A stretch of 64,000 bases of DNA from Toxonevra muliebris (GCA_963691655.1 OY829326.1:10714878-10778877); one strand, 5' to 3'; positions 10,521-23,532 are shown, numbered from the stretch's first letter. The notes: a model not told the origin generated them from the sequence alone. Numbers and translations: made by a program.

Positions 10521-13173
10521 AACATATAATATTCAAAAGATTTTTCAAGTATGTCTAATATGCGGAAAATGAAAAAATTTTCCCAACTTTTTAATTTTGA
10601 GCTGTTTATATCACTAAAAAATATAAATAAAAACAATATTCTAAACTTTTATAGGCGAACCTTTTCGTTGCAAATAATAATACTTAGTTTTTCGAAATAG
10701 GTTAGTTTGTTAAGAACCTAAAAAATATAACTACGTAGGTATACATTTTCAACGTTCATTTATTTTCAAATTCTATACTTTATAAATTTGTATATTTCAT
10801 AATCTGAAATTGAGATTCTATTTCAAGTATGAATTTATTATTATAGTAATAAACTTAAGCTCGTTTCTGTCGTTGTATTTTTCTGCTTTGAATGCTGAAT
10901 GCGGTTCCTTTGTGATTTACTACGTATTTACTCATAGACCTTTCTATCTCTATCCCTCAGTTGTAAATAACTTACCATATTTTATTATCAGCGATATGAC
11001 TCACAATTGACATAAATTTTTATGATTTAAAAGCGACGTGTTGAATGTCACGTCTGTTAAACAAACAAGAATCAAAAAAATTTGTTTGTACGACTCAAAG
11101 ATGTCAAAGGATGATAATATTCTTGATTATCCTACGCAAATAAGTTAAATGTTGGCAGCATAATGAGTGAATGATGTCATCTCTAATGCAAATATATACA
11201 GTCTTTGACAAAAAAATGTTTGTATTAATAAATTCTTAGGATCTTTTTTTGATAGAATCTGATTGGGTAGTACTATAGATGGTTTTTTTTTTTTTTTTTT
11301 GTTTATTTTAAGAATTGAAAGTCCAATTATTTTTGAATATGTAAAAACAAAATCAAACTAACTTATTCATAAAGTCGTTTCTGTTAATCGAGAAGTAAAG
11401 TTTAACTAAAAATTTGGCAGATAATTTGTAAGAAAAATTGTCTTTTTGCGATTGTTAGACAGTTTATTAAGTGCTATGTCAATTTTCGATCCTATGACCC
11501 GATAAAATGGCTCAAATTTTGTACCTCTTTTATTTTTCTTACAGACGTAATTTGTTCGCTTTGGCACTGATTCGTAAAATTTTTGCAAATACTTTAAATT
11601 TATTATTTCATTCTACCCCATCCCTAAAAATCCATTTCAACTCTGAAATGGATTTTGGTACTTTTCCCTTACGAGTTTACTCATATAGTGCATACTATTT
11701 TCAATAAGATCTGAATATTGGGTATTTCCCGGCCATAAAATTAATACTTTCACATGCAGGTGTTAATTAAAAAATTAATTAGCCTAAAATGGTTTAAAAT
11801 TTTTTTTTCTTATACTACTACCCAAAGTATTATTGGAAGTAAATATGTGAATCTATTTTTAATACATATGTATGGATTTGTAGTCTGAAGAAAAAAAAAT
11901 CTTAAAAAACTTTTAATGCGAGGGTTTTTTTTTTTTTTGTCGGCGACTGTATGTGTAAAATAGAAAAAACAAGGAAAATGTGTTAAAGTATAGAAAATCT
12001 CAACAATCACAATAATTCCACTTTTGATGAATCAAAGTAAAAACAGAAAGTATTAATTTATTATCTGAAATCTCAAACTCTGACGCAAGGATATAAATAA
12101 ATAAACATAAAAATCACAAATGAAAATTACAAAGTTTGCGATTTTTTTTCATAATAATAAACAGCACTAAACAAAAAAAAAAAAAAAAAAAAAAAAAAAA
12201 TAAAAAACAGAAATGTAATAAAAAAATTAAATCAATAAATGCTAAAAATAACAATCTCTTTTTCATATGTATGTGTGTGTGTGTCTTTGTTTGCTGGTTG
12301 TGCATAGAACACGTCAAAACCCTAAAAATGTTAACTTTGACACTGACAACGGCTATTGATGCCACTGTTGTTGCTGTTGCTAATGTAACTTTTGCTGTAT
12401 GCTATAATTTTATGGTGTTGCTTGTTATTTCTTTTTACTTTATTGTGGTATATTTTTATTGTTGAATTTATAAAGTATAGCTGGCAAGTAAATACCTACG
12501 TAAGTATCGTTCTCTATGCTCAGTACGTAGATACATGCCTCTACGCGCCTCTACTGGTGCTGTCAATATTATTATTGTTGCTACTTTTGTCATTGTCATT
12601 GTTGTTGTCAATAAAGTGTCATCGTCGTCGTGTTACGCCAAAGTTCAATTGTAAATGTATAAACAAAATAATCTCAAATATTGACAGCTTTTAAGGTTTT
12701 TTTTGTTTGTTTTTTTTTTTGCATTTACTCATTGCATGTTTTAGCTACTTACGTTATACTACAACGTATCATATATTTCTATGTATGTATGTTTGTCCAT
12801 AGATTTGATAAGATACATTGACACATTGTTTTAACCTTTGAATATTCTATTTTTATACTAACACACACTCACTCGAATACACTACAAAGTTCACTTCAGT
12901 TCTGTCAAGTTTGTTTTTTTTTTCGTTTAAGTAATTAAATACTTGAAAAATTAGGTTAATAACTTGAATTGTTTTTGTGCTTTTTTAAACAGCAAAACAA
13001 AAGTTCTGAAGATGTTTATAGGTTTTCAAATCGAAAATGGTTTGGCTTTTTTTTTAAGTAGCATAAAAATATTTCGCAATTGAGATAAAAAATTTGTGAT
13101 TTTGCTTTCGTTTTTTATTATTGGGGAGTAGTGGGGCTATTTTTTATTTTACTAAGACCTATTTTATGCTCCC
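10521..13173. other. AT-rich stretch, no gene seen
   Basis: No coding region, RNA gene or defined transposon end is visible. Homopolymer tracts occur at 11281-11300 (T), 11929-11938 (T) and 12173-12200 (A). Small open frames on both strands are AT-driven and lack recognisable domains. Confidence 0.5.
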
Positions 13174-13293
13174 TTAAAGCACCTCATCCAGTCTCTTCTT
13201 CCTCAAAAATTTTGGTATTGCAGCCGTGGCCATGGATAATAATTCAATATTGTCCACATTAGCATCAGAGGACTTGGAGCCATCTCTATTAAA
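13174..13293 (-). pseudogene. C-terminal tail of an I/LOA-group LINE (same family as 1-1040)
   Basis: Read on the minus strand, the last codons give ELLSMATAAIPKFLRKKRLDEVL followed by a stop (13174-13176); quoted in two halves, the diagnostic part is AAIPKFLR then KKRLDEVL. The copy at 1-1040 ends AILIFLRVTGLDEAL, so the alignment is collinear to the stop codon. The adjoining 3' UTR also matches in part (GCATAAAATAGGTCTTA here, GTACAATAGATCTTAAA there). It is a 5'-truncated fragment with no catalytic domain left. Confidence 0.7.
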
Positions 13294-14223
13294 TTACCCC
13301 TGACCGGCCTACACAGGAATGATATAAACAAAATCAAATATTCGAAAAATATGTACTTTAAAATTATAGTCATCATCGGTAAAAATTGGAATGGGTGAAA
13401 CATAAAAATTCTCGAAACCTCTGTCAAAGCATTTACTTAAACATTAAACTGGTATACAGACTGGTTGAGAATAAAAAACGGTACGAATGAATGGGAGTAA
13501 TGACTAAAAATCAGACAATATGAGCCTATAAGAAAGACTTCAAAGATTTCTTTCCATAAGGCGGTGTGTACAATCGGAGATAACCTTGAAGCTAGTTTGA
13601 GAATGTATAGAGGTGCAGACATCTGCTGGTGGCTAAAGGTCGCTAAAACGGACTTTGATGAGTGTGAGGGTAGCTTCTTGCGATAAAGCAGCGATGCAGA
13701 AGACGTTGGTGAAAAAGAAGTTAATTTCTAATTCAATAAAAAATAAAAATAAATGTAGTTTATATGAAATTTATTAAAAAAAATTTAAAAAAGGCCTTTT
13801 TAATTATCGTCATTCCATCTGGAAGGGTTGTACGTTAATGATATGTTTTAAAAAGTTGTTAAGCTTAATGAAATGAATAAAAAAAATGAATATCATTAAC
13901 ATTAAATCTGATTTTATGACCTTTTTAGCCGAAAAACCCGTAAAAATAGCGGTCGTTATTGCCAAAAATAAATTGCAGATTAAGATTCCTCGCACTCGGT
14001 AACCCCCAGAAAGACCTTTTGATGGTAAAAACATTTGCATTTGAACGAATTTTAATGTTTTTGAAATACTCTTCGGCGACCAGACTAAACCAGAAACTTA
14101 AAAAAAAAAACGCTTAAAATCGCCAACCTGGGAAAACGAGAAATTACTTTTCTACATACAACCCAAACTTTCAAAAAAACTTGATTTCATCAATTCCCCA
14201 GAAAAAAAAATCCCGAAAAGCTC
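13294..14223. other. Non-coding stretch, nothing defined
   Basis: No gene is supported. 13580-13680 on the plus strand has slightly protein-like composition (a frame reading MYRGADICWWLKVAKTDFD), but it is short, ends in a stop, has no splice context I trust, and matches nothing I recognise. Confidence 0.4.
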
Positions 14224-14225
14224 TA

Positions 14226-15501
14226 CAGTGTTATAAGTAGTGAGATCGAAAAAATCTTAACATATAAAAAATTCAATAATTTTTAGACGGTTGATCTTAG
14301 AATTTTGATTTTTTTTTATTTAATTGATAATATTTTACAAATTACAGAAAAATATAACTTTTATAGTTCTAACCACTATTTATGAACTCGTGGTTCTTTT
14401 TGGGTAAGCCTTCCATTAGAGATTTGATAGTTGTTTCAGACACCTTTTTGGAACAGTTTGCCCTTTTAAAATCTTCGATATTTTGGGACACCTTTTTTGT
14501 GCTCTTTTAGTTTCTTTTCACAAGAGCCCAATATCTCTCCACTGATTTTAGCTCCGGACAATTTGGAGGATTGGCCTCTCTTGGTACAAAAACTATGTTA
14601 TTACTTTGGTACCACTCCAGAGCTTTCTTGCCGTAGTGACATGACGCTAAATCGGGCCAAAAATATGTGGACAAATTGTGCTCTCTTATGAATGACTTGC
14701 TGCTTTTGCCGCAACTGCATATAGCTTGCCATACCAGGAATTTTTTAGGAAATTTTGTCAGCTTTTGGATTTTAAATTGTTCTTCGACATTTCCTCGAGC
14801 ATCAGCAACATACAAATTTTTAGCCGGAAGCTGCGAGTACATACGTTTCGTCGTCTATTATACAACAAGAATATTTTTGTATGAAATTAGATTATTATTT
14901 CTTTACTTTTGGCATCTAAATTTTTTGCAGCATTCCTATCTTTAACTTTTCTCACCAAATAGTCAGAGCACTGGGCTAACCGGGCAGCTTTTCTACCAGA
15001 TGTAATTGGAGATCTTTTCAAAATGCTTTCTATTTTCTTGGCTTTCCGAATATCATGTGGTCCTTGTTTTCTTCCCGAACCAGGTTTCCTATCGATGGTC
15101 AAATTCTCCTGAAACTGTTTAATAACATTGGAAACAGTTTGACGACAGACCTTCAATTCTTTGGCCAATTTTTTGTAGGACCAATTTGGATTTTTTTTTG
15201 AAAATTTTAATAATTTTAAGACGTACTTCGTTTTCTTCACTCATTTTGATCAAACTCACAATAAATCAACATGTTTGTCATTAAAAATTAACAACTGTCA
15301 TATTTTTCAAAGATTTTTTCAATCTCACTTCTTAGAACTGTTACAAGTACTCAAAAAATATTGCTCTCGATTTGTAGATACGCCAACTAATTTTTGCCAC
15401 TTTTGTGCTACGATTTCTCAAAGTTCTGATGAAAAAAATTCATCTGCCAAATTCGAATTCAGCTTTTTGTTTTCAATAATCTAAAATCTCACTGACCTGT
15501 G
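14226..15501 (-). mobile_element. Tc1/mariner element remnant carrying the DD37E transposase
   Basis: Limits are proposed from TA dinucleotides at 14224-14225 and 15502-15503 and from imperfect inverted ends. The left end contains AGTGAGAT at 14239-14246, and the complement of AGTGAGAT lies at 15486-15493. The two ends differ by a 5-bp length offset outside this block, so the boundaries are provisional. The enclosed transposase pseudogene (14369-15244) fixes the class beyond doubt. Confidence 0.5.
14369..15244 (-). pseudogene. Tc1/mariner (DD37E-type) transposase pseudogene
   Basis: The N-terminal part carries a helix-turn-helix DNA-binding region (KLAKELKVCRQTVSNVI) and a basic linker RKPGSGRKQG. 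After a gap come the catalytic-core motifs: CIIDDETYV with the first Asp, FWPDLASCHYGKKALEWYQ with the second Asp, and NPPNCPELKSVERYW with Glu as third acidic residue. There are 37 residues between the second Asp and that Glu, the spacing of the DD37E family. Transposases of this superfamily cut and paste DNA in the nucleus at TA sites. Damage includes a frameshift in an A-run near the start, loss of roughly 50 residues between the two domains, a frameshift before YVADARGNV, and a stop after WALVKRN. The frame then continues to 14369. Total length is 292 codons; family members have about 340-350. Confidence 0.88.
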
Positions 15502-15503
15502 TA

Positions 15504-18500
15504 TTTTATACATTTAAAAAAAGCAAAAAAAAAAACAAAAGAGTAAAATACTCAGGTGATGTAATTCCTCTCTTATTTTTATTGAATTAACAAAGTGTCC
15601 TAGACTTCTAGCGCAATGTAGCACTTGTGATGCAAAGTCATAAATCTTATGATTTTTTACCCAGTCACTCACTCACTGTTTACAATTATTTCCAGCATTT
15701 CTCAAAGTTCATAAGTTTTATTATTATTGCAAATATTTGCATTAATGTTTTTAGTTTTTTGTGTGTTTGTTTGTTTATTGCTTGCCCGCATTACTTTGAG
15801 ATTGTAATATGTCAACAATGAATACACGTAAGTGGTCGGTCGGTTAGTCGGGCAGTCAGAGTCACAATCACAAGTGTCTCGTTTACTGCAATTTCTTCCA
15901 TTATGAAAATAATATTCTTTTCTTATATATTTTTGTTTATTTTATGTTTGCTTATTTGTTTGTGTATGCCTTGATAAATTTTATTCACACATTAAGTGAT
16001 GGCACCAAACTATCATCATCATTCTCATCATAGTGACAATCAGATATTTTTACTACACAATTGCTGCTCGTGTATGTTTTTGTTTTTTCTTCATATAAAT
16101 CAGTGCTCAGGGCTGGAACATTGTCAACTTTAATTAGTGCGCTTTATGTTGACATATGATACTACATATTTATTATTTACTTGTATATTTACAAACTGAG
16201 GGCAATGATTTTTATTTTATTCTTTTTTTTTTGTGTGAATGTGTGTGCATGTGATTAATATAAATGTTTTGATATTACCTACTGCCACTTTTATGATAGC
16301 AATTTGTTGTCAACAAATTCACTTATTACTTTATGTGTATGGCAATTAATGCGCATATACGAGAATAATATATACATATATATACATTTGTAGGACTCCT
16401 GGGAGAGGCAAAAGGTCACAAGAGTAAGAATCTTGACCTTTTTGAAGTAATACAAATATTCCGAGGATTTTTAATTTTTTTTTTATGAGTTCTGTAGTGT
16501 CTGCATTCTTAGGCACTCTTATCTATAGTTCTTATAATTGTAATAGAAGTTTCCAAAATTATGAATGTATGATGAGCTCTAAGATTCTCAGATATCTAGA
16601 TAAAGAAAAAGAACTTTCATAATCACCACTTACGTGATTTATTGTAATAGCACCTACTTAAATCAAGAGAGAGAAATCAGAGCTCTGAACAGCTCATCCC
16701 AATTAAAAATGGAATAAAACTAAAATTGACAAAAAATTTTTTTACATTTTTTAACCGTTGGATTTATAGCAGCATGTTAAAATAAAAGGTGTAATAAAAA
16801 CCCCTAGATGCGGTGAAACGGGTGTCAGCTGGGCCAGAGGTATCGGGATATAGAAAATGTGATGAATATTTTTTTTATCAAACACCAGACAAGTAACATT
16901 TAAAAGTAATATTATTTTAAAACGATTTTGTTTACCAAGTATGTATGTCAAAGTTTAACCTCCGTATGTTTTTCAAGTAATGCTGAAATAAAACGGAAAA
17001 AAAAAATCTTTGAAGTAAATTTAACATTTTCAAATAATTTCAAAAGTGCACAAAACAATGCATTAATTTTCCCAAATCATGAAAAAAAAATTATTTAAAC
17101 AATAACATTTTCATACTTTCTAAAGGTGATAACAATCTTTTAAAGCTTATGGAAAAAAGTGCCTCCTTTATTTTCTCCTTTTTCCACTGTTTTTTAACAG
17201 TGCTGAGTCAAGTTGCCCTTGCCGGGGGGGAAAAAATACATTATAATATAAGAAATGGCATTTGTGAAATGAAGATGAAGTTCTAGCGTAAAAGCAAATT
17301 TGCTATTTCACGTTTTTATTCTCAAGAACATGGTTAAAATTTACTAAACTTTGTAAAGTTTTTACGTCGAGTGTAAGAGAAACATTTATTATTCTAATTT
17401 CATTATATTGCGAAATGACAGAAACAAAAGTAAAAGAGGCTTATGCAAAAATATTTTTACCTTTTTTTTTATAAAATATAAAATATACCTAACGTAAAAT
17501 GATAAATGGAAAAATTTCCTACATATTAATTATTGATAAGAAAATGTTAACTAAATTCGCAATAGAGCTATCGAAAATAAAATCGAAAACTTGTATAAAT
17601 TTTATTATACCTGTGCAAACAACAGAGGAAAAAAGAAAAATTTAAAAGTTAAGTGCTTTCATGCCAAATAAAGTGAACAAAGTTTGTATATTCAAATTTA
17701 GTTTAATGCAAGTACAGTACAGTGGAATATGCAAACTATACGTGCACAGTGGATACATATGCAACCGTATGCAATTACTCTACTTTTTAGTATTTGATTT
17801 AGGTAAATTGCTTGTACGCTTTATGGCATTTGTCCAGTTTTTACAGCTGTCATCATATTTGCACGATTGAGAATGCACATTTCAATGGATAGACACAACG
17901 ACTAACTGCAAAACCAACTGGCTGCTTTAGTTATACCGTCTACTGTAGCATGCCGCAATAGTCGACGACGATATCTTTTGACTTCCGTTTGTGTGTCAGC
18001 AAACATGAGACACAAAAACAGCGCTGAAACTTATTTGCCCAGTTTTCTCAAACATTAAAAACACACAAACAACAACAAAACCTATTACAGCTAGCTTTAT
18101 AGCTTTAGGCGAAAATATATTTAATTTGGCAGCAGCAAAACTTTTCTCACTATCAGTGAGTTTTGTGATATTTTTTTGGTGCAACATTTCTTTTCTAGTA
18201 CAAAGAAACGTGCAAAAAATATTTTTGATTTTTGTATTCATTTTATGCATTTTATTTTCTCTTCTTCAATCTTTGTGTCTATTAATTATACTATATTTAT
18301 CTTTTTTTTTTAATCTTTTCAGGTAATAATTTATATTAATTAAAACGGGTTCATCGATAACAAAATAAACAAAAAAAAAAAAGCTATTAATAGTAAGTAT
18401 TTATTTTCTTAATATTTTTGTTGTGTCATTCATTATCTAACTTTATAAAATATTAAGCTAAAAATAAATTTTTTTATTGTTATCTCTTCTTCCTGATTGC

Positions 18501-19015
18501 TTGCCGAATGTGGTGTGCAAGTCTTGCACGTATTCAGCATTAGCGCCACAATCCACTAAATGCATATAGTTTTAATTACACATTGTCAACTTATCGCGCT
18601 ATCTCACACCTTACTTGAGATATTATGCCTGTATTAATATCTGCATAAAATTAGCAATTATTATAAAATCTTTATTATTGCATATACACACACATACATA
18701 TGCACATTTTTTATGCATTTATTTTCGTTTTCACATACTCAGGCACTCAGGTGATTACGTCATTGCTGAGAAATTTATAATTACGGCAAGTGCTAACAAT
18801 TGTTAGAAAGAAATAGTTAACAAAATTCATTGTTTGTTATTAAAATCTTTACAATCAGCATGCGATTGTAGTAAAAATATTATTTGCTAGGGGGAAAACT
18901 GAAAAGCCATTGAATAATCTCTCGGGCTTTTTCTCTCTCATCGTCTCTCAATTAAGAACCAACACAGAAAATACCAGTTGAAATAATTATACTAGCCTGC
19001 AAAATTTTAAATTGC
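15504..19015. other. AT-rich stretch, no gene seen
   Basis: No coding region or defined element is visible. 16800-16900 and 18480-18600 are less AT-rich than average but have no coding signature. Alternating TATA/CA microsatellite words occur near 16370-16390 and 18680-18700. Confidence 0.5.
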
Positions 19016-19359
19016 GTCAGACCCAAAAACATACAAGCAGTGCAGGTATTCATTAACAAATGCCTTCGCCAAATTCTTAAAATATTCTGGCCAAACACGA
19101 TTACAAACGCCTGGCTATGGTCTTTGGCTGAACAACTTCCTATCAAACATAAACCACCTGACGACATTGCCAGACGAGCCATAATGTGGAACCCTCAAGG
19201 CAGCAGACGTAGAGGTCGCCCTGCACACACTTGGAGAAGGCAGATTGAAACGGAGCTAGAAATACCCAGCTAACTTGGAATGAGATCAAAAGACGAGTGA
19301 ATGATAGAGTAGATTTGAATAATCTTGTAACGGCCCTTTGCTCCTTAATGAATAAATAG
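19016..19359 (+). pseudogene. C-terminus of an RTE-like LINE reverse transcriptase (frameshifted)
   Basis: The frame gives QVFINKCLRQILKIFWPNTI, then ARRAIMWNPQGSRRRGRP and HTWRRQIETELE. This is the standard C-terminal signature of RTE-like insect LINE proteins (NKCLRRIL..WWPDTI; WNPQGKRKRGRP). A stop at 19271-19273 is bypassed in the next frame, which continues TWNEIKRRVNDRVDLNNL to a stop at 19357-19359. So there is one frameshift. Between AEQLPIKHK and PPDDIARR the usual RRRKWRWIGH block is missing, an internal deletion of about a dozen residues. An (AT)n tail follows (19367-19378), as expected for the 3' end of such elements. The copy is 5'-truncated and dead. Confidence 0.85.
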
Positions 19360-19734
19360 GAATAAATATATATATATAAGAACCAAGGTAGTAATTTTCC
19401 ATAAAAATTTTGACTCTGAATCCAAAGCGATTTATTCTTCGCAAAAAAAAAATTTATCAAGTTTTCACCAAAAGCGGTGTACACATTATCAAGCAAAGCT
19501 GTCAGTCAAAACTGTCGTCAGCTTTGGCGTTTTTGTTTTGTGTACTCATTTTGATTGACAGTCAAAGCGATATTTTTGCTTATTTTATTTTGAGCACCTT
19601 ATAGCAAAGATGAATAGCAGAAAACCCGCTCTGATTAAATATTCAGAAATTATAATGTTGTATGAAGGTCTTTTAAGTAAAAGCATTTTACAAATTTTTA
19701 AAATAAACATTTGTCGTCATTTATTTTCCTTTAA

Positions 19735-20980
19735 CCCTTTCTTCTCAACTTTTATATTCGTAGATTCGGACTTTGTTAAGAATAAAAACCAAAAATATTA
19801 TGAAAGAAGTTTTTGGGATAGGCTGTAGAGCTTTTGGAATTTTGTACATTGTAATGACCAAAATGCATGAAAGGAGTAAAAATTCAATAAAAAAATTTAA
19901 ATTTTAAAATTTTTTTTTTGTGGAAAAAACAACTAAGGTTTATTTTGCAATACAAAATAAACTTTTAGTTTAGAAAATACTTTTAAACACACACTTGTTC
20001 ACTGAGTAGAAAAGGTGAAAATTTGAAAAATTTTTGGAATTTGGGTTTATTTTTACTAAAGTCAAGTATACAGAATTTTGTGGTTCAGTGACCTATAGTA
20101 AAATTTCGTAGGCAACATATTTCTTTGAGCGTATTAACCCTCTATCAACCCTTGTAATGGGTCAAAAATAAACTTTTACGAAAAAGGCAAAAAAGAGCCA
20201 TAATTGTGGGCGCCAAAGGGTTAATATGTAGGAAGAAAATATTCCACGGAAAATTCTACTATAAATTGCTGAACATACAAACAAGCTCTGGTTTATTATA
20301 CGTAATCTTTTAGAAATGAGCAAACTTTGAGCCTATGTAAAAAAAAAATTTGACGTATACTTTTAAAACGCCGAGACTCGTGTAATTTTTTTTCTCGTGG
20401 CTATCAGCATCCACTTTCAGAACCTTGCTATTTTTTCGTTTGTTGAACAAAAAACAAATCAACACTATCACAATTTTTTTAACACCCGCAGAAAGTAATT
20501 CAAAAATCATGTCTTTCATGTCTTTTGTACACAATAGCAACCAAATTATTTATTATACATTATATTGTAGATTAGAGTTGCGTGAATTTGTACACTATAA
20601 TGTACAATTTTTTTAAGCGTGTAAAACATTTTTTAACAACTTTTTTTTAAGTTATTAATTTTGTATTATGAAATGGAGTTTTAACTTTCATTTTAAACTA
20701 TTATAATTAAAAAAAAAAGGTTTATACACTTGCTCAAAAATTTAAACTTAGTACTTTCACTTCGTAAATTCACACAAATGTAATTTGAACTGTTTTTCAA
20801 AATCAAAAAAAAAAAAAATGTTCTCCCGTTTTTGCTCAAACTTAAATTATAAAGAGAAAAAACATGCTTGATTTAAAAAATAATTTTTTATTTTTAAAAT
20901 TCCTGATAGGTTTGAAATGAGAAGTAATGAAATATGAACATTTTTTTTGTACAATATATTAGCCAAAAACAACGAAAGGG
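19735..20980. mobile_element. Possible piggyBac-like element flanked by TTAA, with a smaller TTAA-flanked unit inside
   Basis: The left side reads TTAA|CCCTTTC (TTAA 19731-19734). The right side reads GAAAGGG|TTAA (TTAA 20981-20984). An inner pair TTAA|CCCTCTATC (20134-20146) and CCAAAGGG|TTAA (20213-20224) brackets only 83 bp. TTAA targets with ends beginning CCCT are typical of piggyBac-type elements. The inverted ends are only 7 and 4-5 bp long, so chance cannot be dismissed. No transposase is seen. Confidence 0.3.
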
Positions 20981-21199
20981 TTAAAGTTATGTAGTTCCTG
21001 AATTAGTTGCAAAGTTCAAAGACCTGGATCCAAAATGTGAACTAGGTGTACTAACTCGATTTTTTACGAACTAAATAAAGTTATAATATAAAAAAAATCG
21101 AAAAATTTTTTTTTTTTATAAAAATGGATGTTTTGATGGAAAAAATATGAACTGCATTTTTAATTTTTTCAATTTTAAAAATTTTGATGTCAATAAAAA

Positions 21200-22150
21200 A
21201 ATTGTGACGTAGCAGAGCAAAACGGACCACCGATTCGGACTCAGCAACCCTCCATTACCCTTTTGTCTGTTGAACAGTGTTATCGCTCGTTTGCTACAAG
21301 TTATTATTAAGTATACAGAAATAACCTAATAGTTATGTTTTTATAAGAAAAACAATTTGGTAAATAGTATATAGCATAAAATACAGCAGCATAACTTAAT
21401 CTTTATTGTTGCTCATAAGTATTATTTCGTGCTAATTATTTTCTACGACCACTCAAAACTATTATGATTAGAAAATCTTTTTTACTTTACGAATAACTTT
21501 TATTCTGTAAGAAATATTTTTTACATCCACTTATAATTATTATGAGTGAAGAATACTTCTTTCTCTGCTGATAACTTTTACTTGCCAAAAATATGTATAA
21601 AAATAATCTGAGAGTAAAAACGGGTTCAAATTTTTAGAAGAGCAAAAGTGATATAAATGGATATCTCTGCACAAGAACGACACAAATAACACGCTTGGAA
21701 CGAAAATGAAACAAAGTAGAAGATTATGAGATAAAACGTATAAATCTACGTAAAAAGTTTTTTGTATAAAGTAATAGTTATTTTCAATACAAATGAACTT
21801 CTTTTGGACAAAATTATTATTTACAAGTCGACGTAAAAAACATTTATTATAAAATAAAAGTTAACCATGAAAAAAAAATTTTTGGACGTAAAAAAAATTC
21901 TTATAAAATAAAAGTTATTGGCAATATAAAGAATTTGTTTCTATTCGTGATTACTGTGAAGAAATATTTTTTCTTTTTTGCTTCATTTAAATTTTAATAA
22001 CAATTATTTTCGGTTCCTGGAAATAACTATTATTCAATGTTTTATCTTATGTAAAAAATTTGAAATGTGATTTTCTCAAAAATAATTTTTTTTTTTGGCG
22101 TATGATTGTCTTGGAAAAAACGAGCATTGTAACAAAAGCTCGATTGTTCT
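21200..22150. repeat. Degenerate region with recurring inverted AATAACTTTTAT words
   Basis: GAATAACTTTTATTCTGTAA (21491-21510) recurs in inverted form twice (around 21845-21870 and 21900-21925: TATAAAATAAAAGTTA). Outer words TGTTATCGCTCGTT (21279-21292) and AACGAGCATTGTAACA (22119-22134) are also inverted partners. This suggests an old fold-back or long-TIR element of about 0.85-0.95 kb, too eroded to define its ends. Confidence 0.35.
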
Positions 22151-23433
22151 AATCAAAAACGGGAAAAATAGCAAAATAACACACATAACCTTTTTTTTAT
22201 TTTTCTATTAATTTCTTTTAAAGTACAGAAGAGGAAAAAAATGCTAGAAAAATATAGAATTTGGTTACAGTATTGACTGACTCCGATTATAGTATTTTCA
22301 AAGAATGGCACTTCGTTAGAAGTTTTAGTTACAAACGATGATTAATATGTAAATCTTGCCTTGACATTTGATTAAGTTTGTTCAAACAATTTAATAATAA
22401 TCTTTAATATTAATTAATGTCCAATAATTTTTTAATAACATTCTTTCATGATATTCAAAGAAATACAATTTAAAATTTGTCACAGGAAATGGTCTGCAAA
22501 AAAAAAGTAATAAACATATTTTAACCTTTTCTAAGCCACTTGCTATTTTACTTGAATATTATAAAAAAAAACTTTGTATTTACATTGTGACAACAAGATA
22601 AGAAAAAAAGAGTTTAAAAAAAATGTGGAAATAAATGCGCCATAAAAACTAAATGTGTGAAAATATTAAAAAAAAAAAAACATGAATTACAAACAGTAAA
22701 AAGTATAAAATTTTATATTATAAAACAAAGAAAATACTTTGCTAATATTTTCCCCCCTGTCCGTCGTCTGTCCGTCTGTTCATTCGCGCTATATCACACA
22801 CAGTTGGTGGCTTTTTATTTACAATATTCGTATTACTACGAGTATGTATGAAAAACAATGAGAAATTCTCTTGCCAGCTTGACTTTTTCGCTCTTAATCG
22901 AAAAAAACGTTGGTAGTTTTTATGCGTTTTGCTTTTGAATAGAACTTTTTTGTTGTACTAGTGTTTCATAAAAGTTTTATTAAAATTATTTTTCTTTGAA
23001 ATGCATTGTATTCAATGCATTTAAAATAAATTTCCGTTCTCTCTATTCGTTTTTTTGTTATTTACTCACGCACATTCTCATATTCAGTTAAGAGTAAATT
23101 TTTTTATAATGCACATACTTGCAGTATGTAGGAAAAATATTTACATTGTTTTAATGCATGCTCAACTTTTTTATTGCATTGACCCATAATATTTATAAAT
23201 TATTGTATTCCTTTTTTCTACACAAAGTTAAATTTGTTTGATTAAAATTGGGGATAAGCTCCACCATGATGAATTTGTTTTGATTTAAAGTTGAAATGTA
23301 TAATTTAAACCAGTACTAAGTAAAAAAGTTCCACTAGCTTATAATTTGTCATAGATACTTGCTCAGGTTTATATTCAGGTTCTATAATGAAGGAAACAAA
23401 TTATCAGGTTATAGTTTGAGACAATGGGGACTA
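22151..23433. other. AT-rich stretch, no gene seen
   Basis: No gene or element is supported. A short CCGTC repeat block occurs at 22758-22780. Confidence 0.5.
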
Positions 23434-23532
23434 CGGAAACTCCTCAGTATGTGCCAAGTTCCCTGTACGGAACTAGCATCCTTAGACTCTGCTGTAATAT
23501 TCAACATATTAAAGGTAACGGAACTGAAATAA
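23434..23532 (+). pseudogene. C-terminal tail of an I/LOA-group LINE (short fragment)
   Basis: The frame reads MCQVPCTELASLDSAVIF and then NILKVTEL before a stop. The copy at 1-1040 has MYEVPSKELASIDPGAIL and IFLRVTGLDEAL in the same order and spacing. This is a third, short, 5'-truncated member of the same family, in plus orientation. Confidence 0.7.

Noticed and set aside
12136..12465. 109-codon open frame with a long poly-Lys run
   Set aside because: Created by a poly-A tract at 12173-12200; low complexity only.
13490..13740. Plus-strand frame with MYRGADICWWLKVAKTDFD
   Set aside because: Protein-like wording but short, ends in a stop, no neighbouring motif of any LINE or host protein that I recognise.
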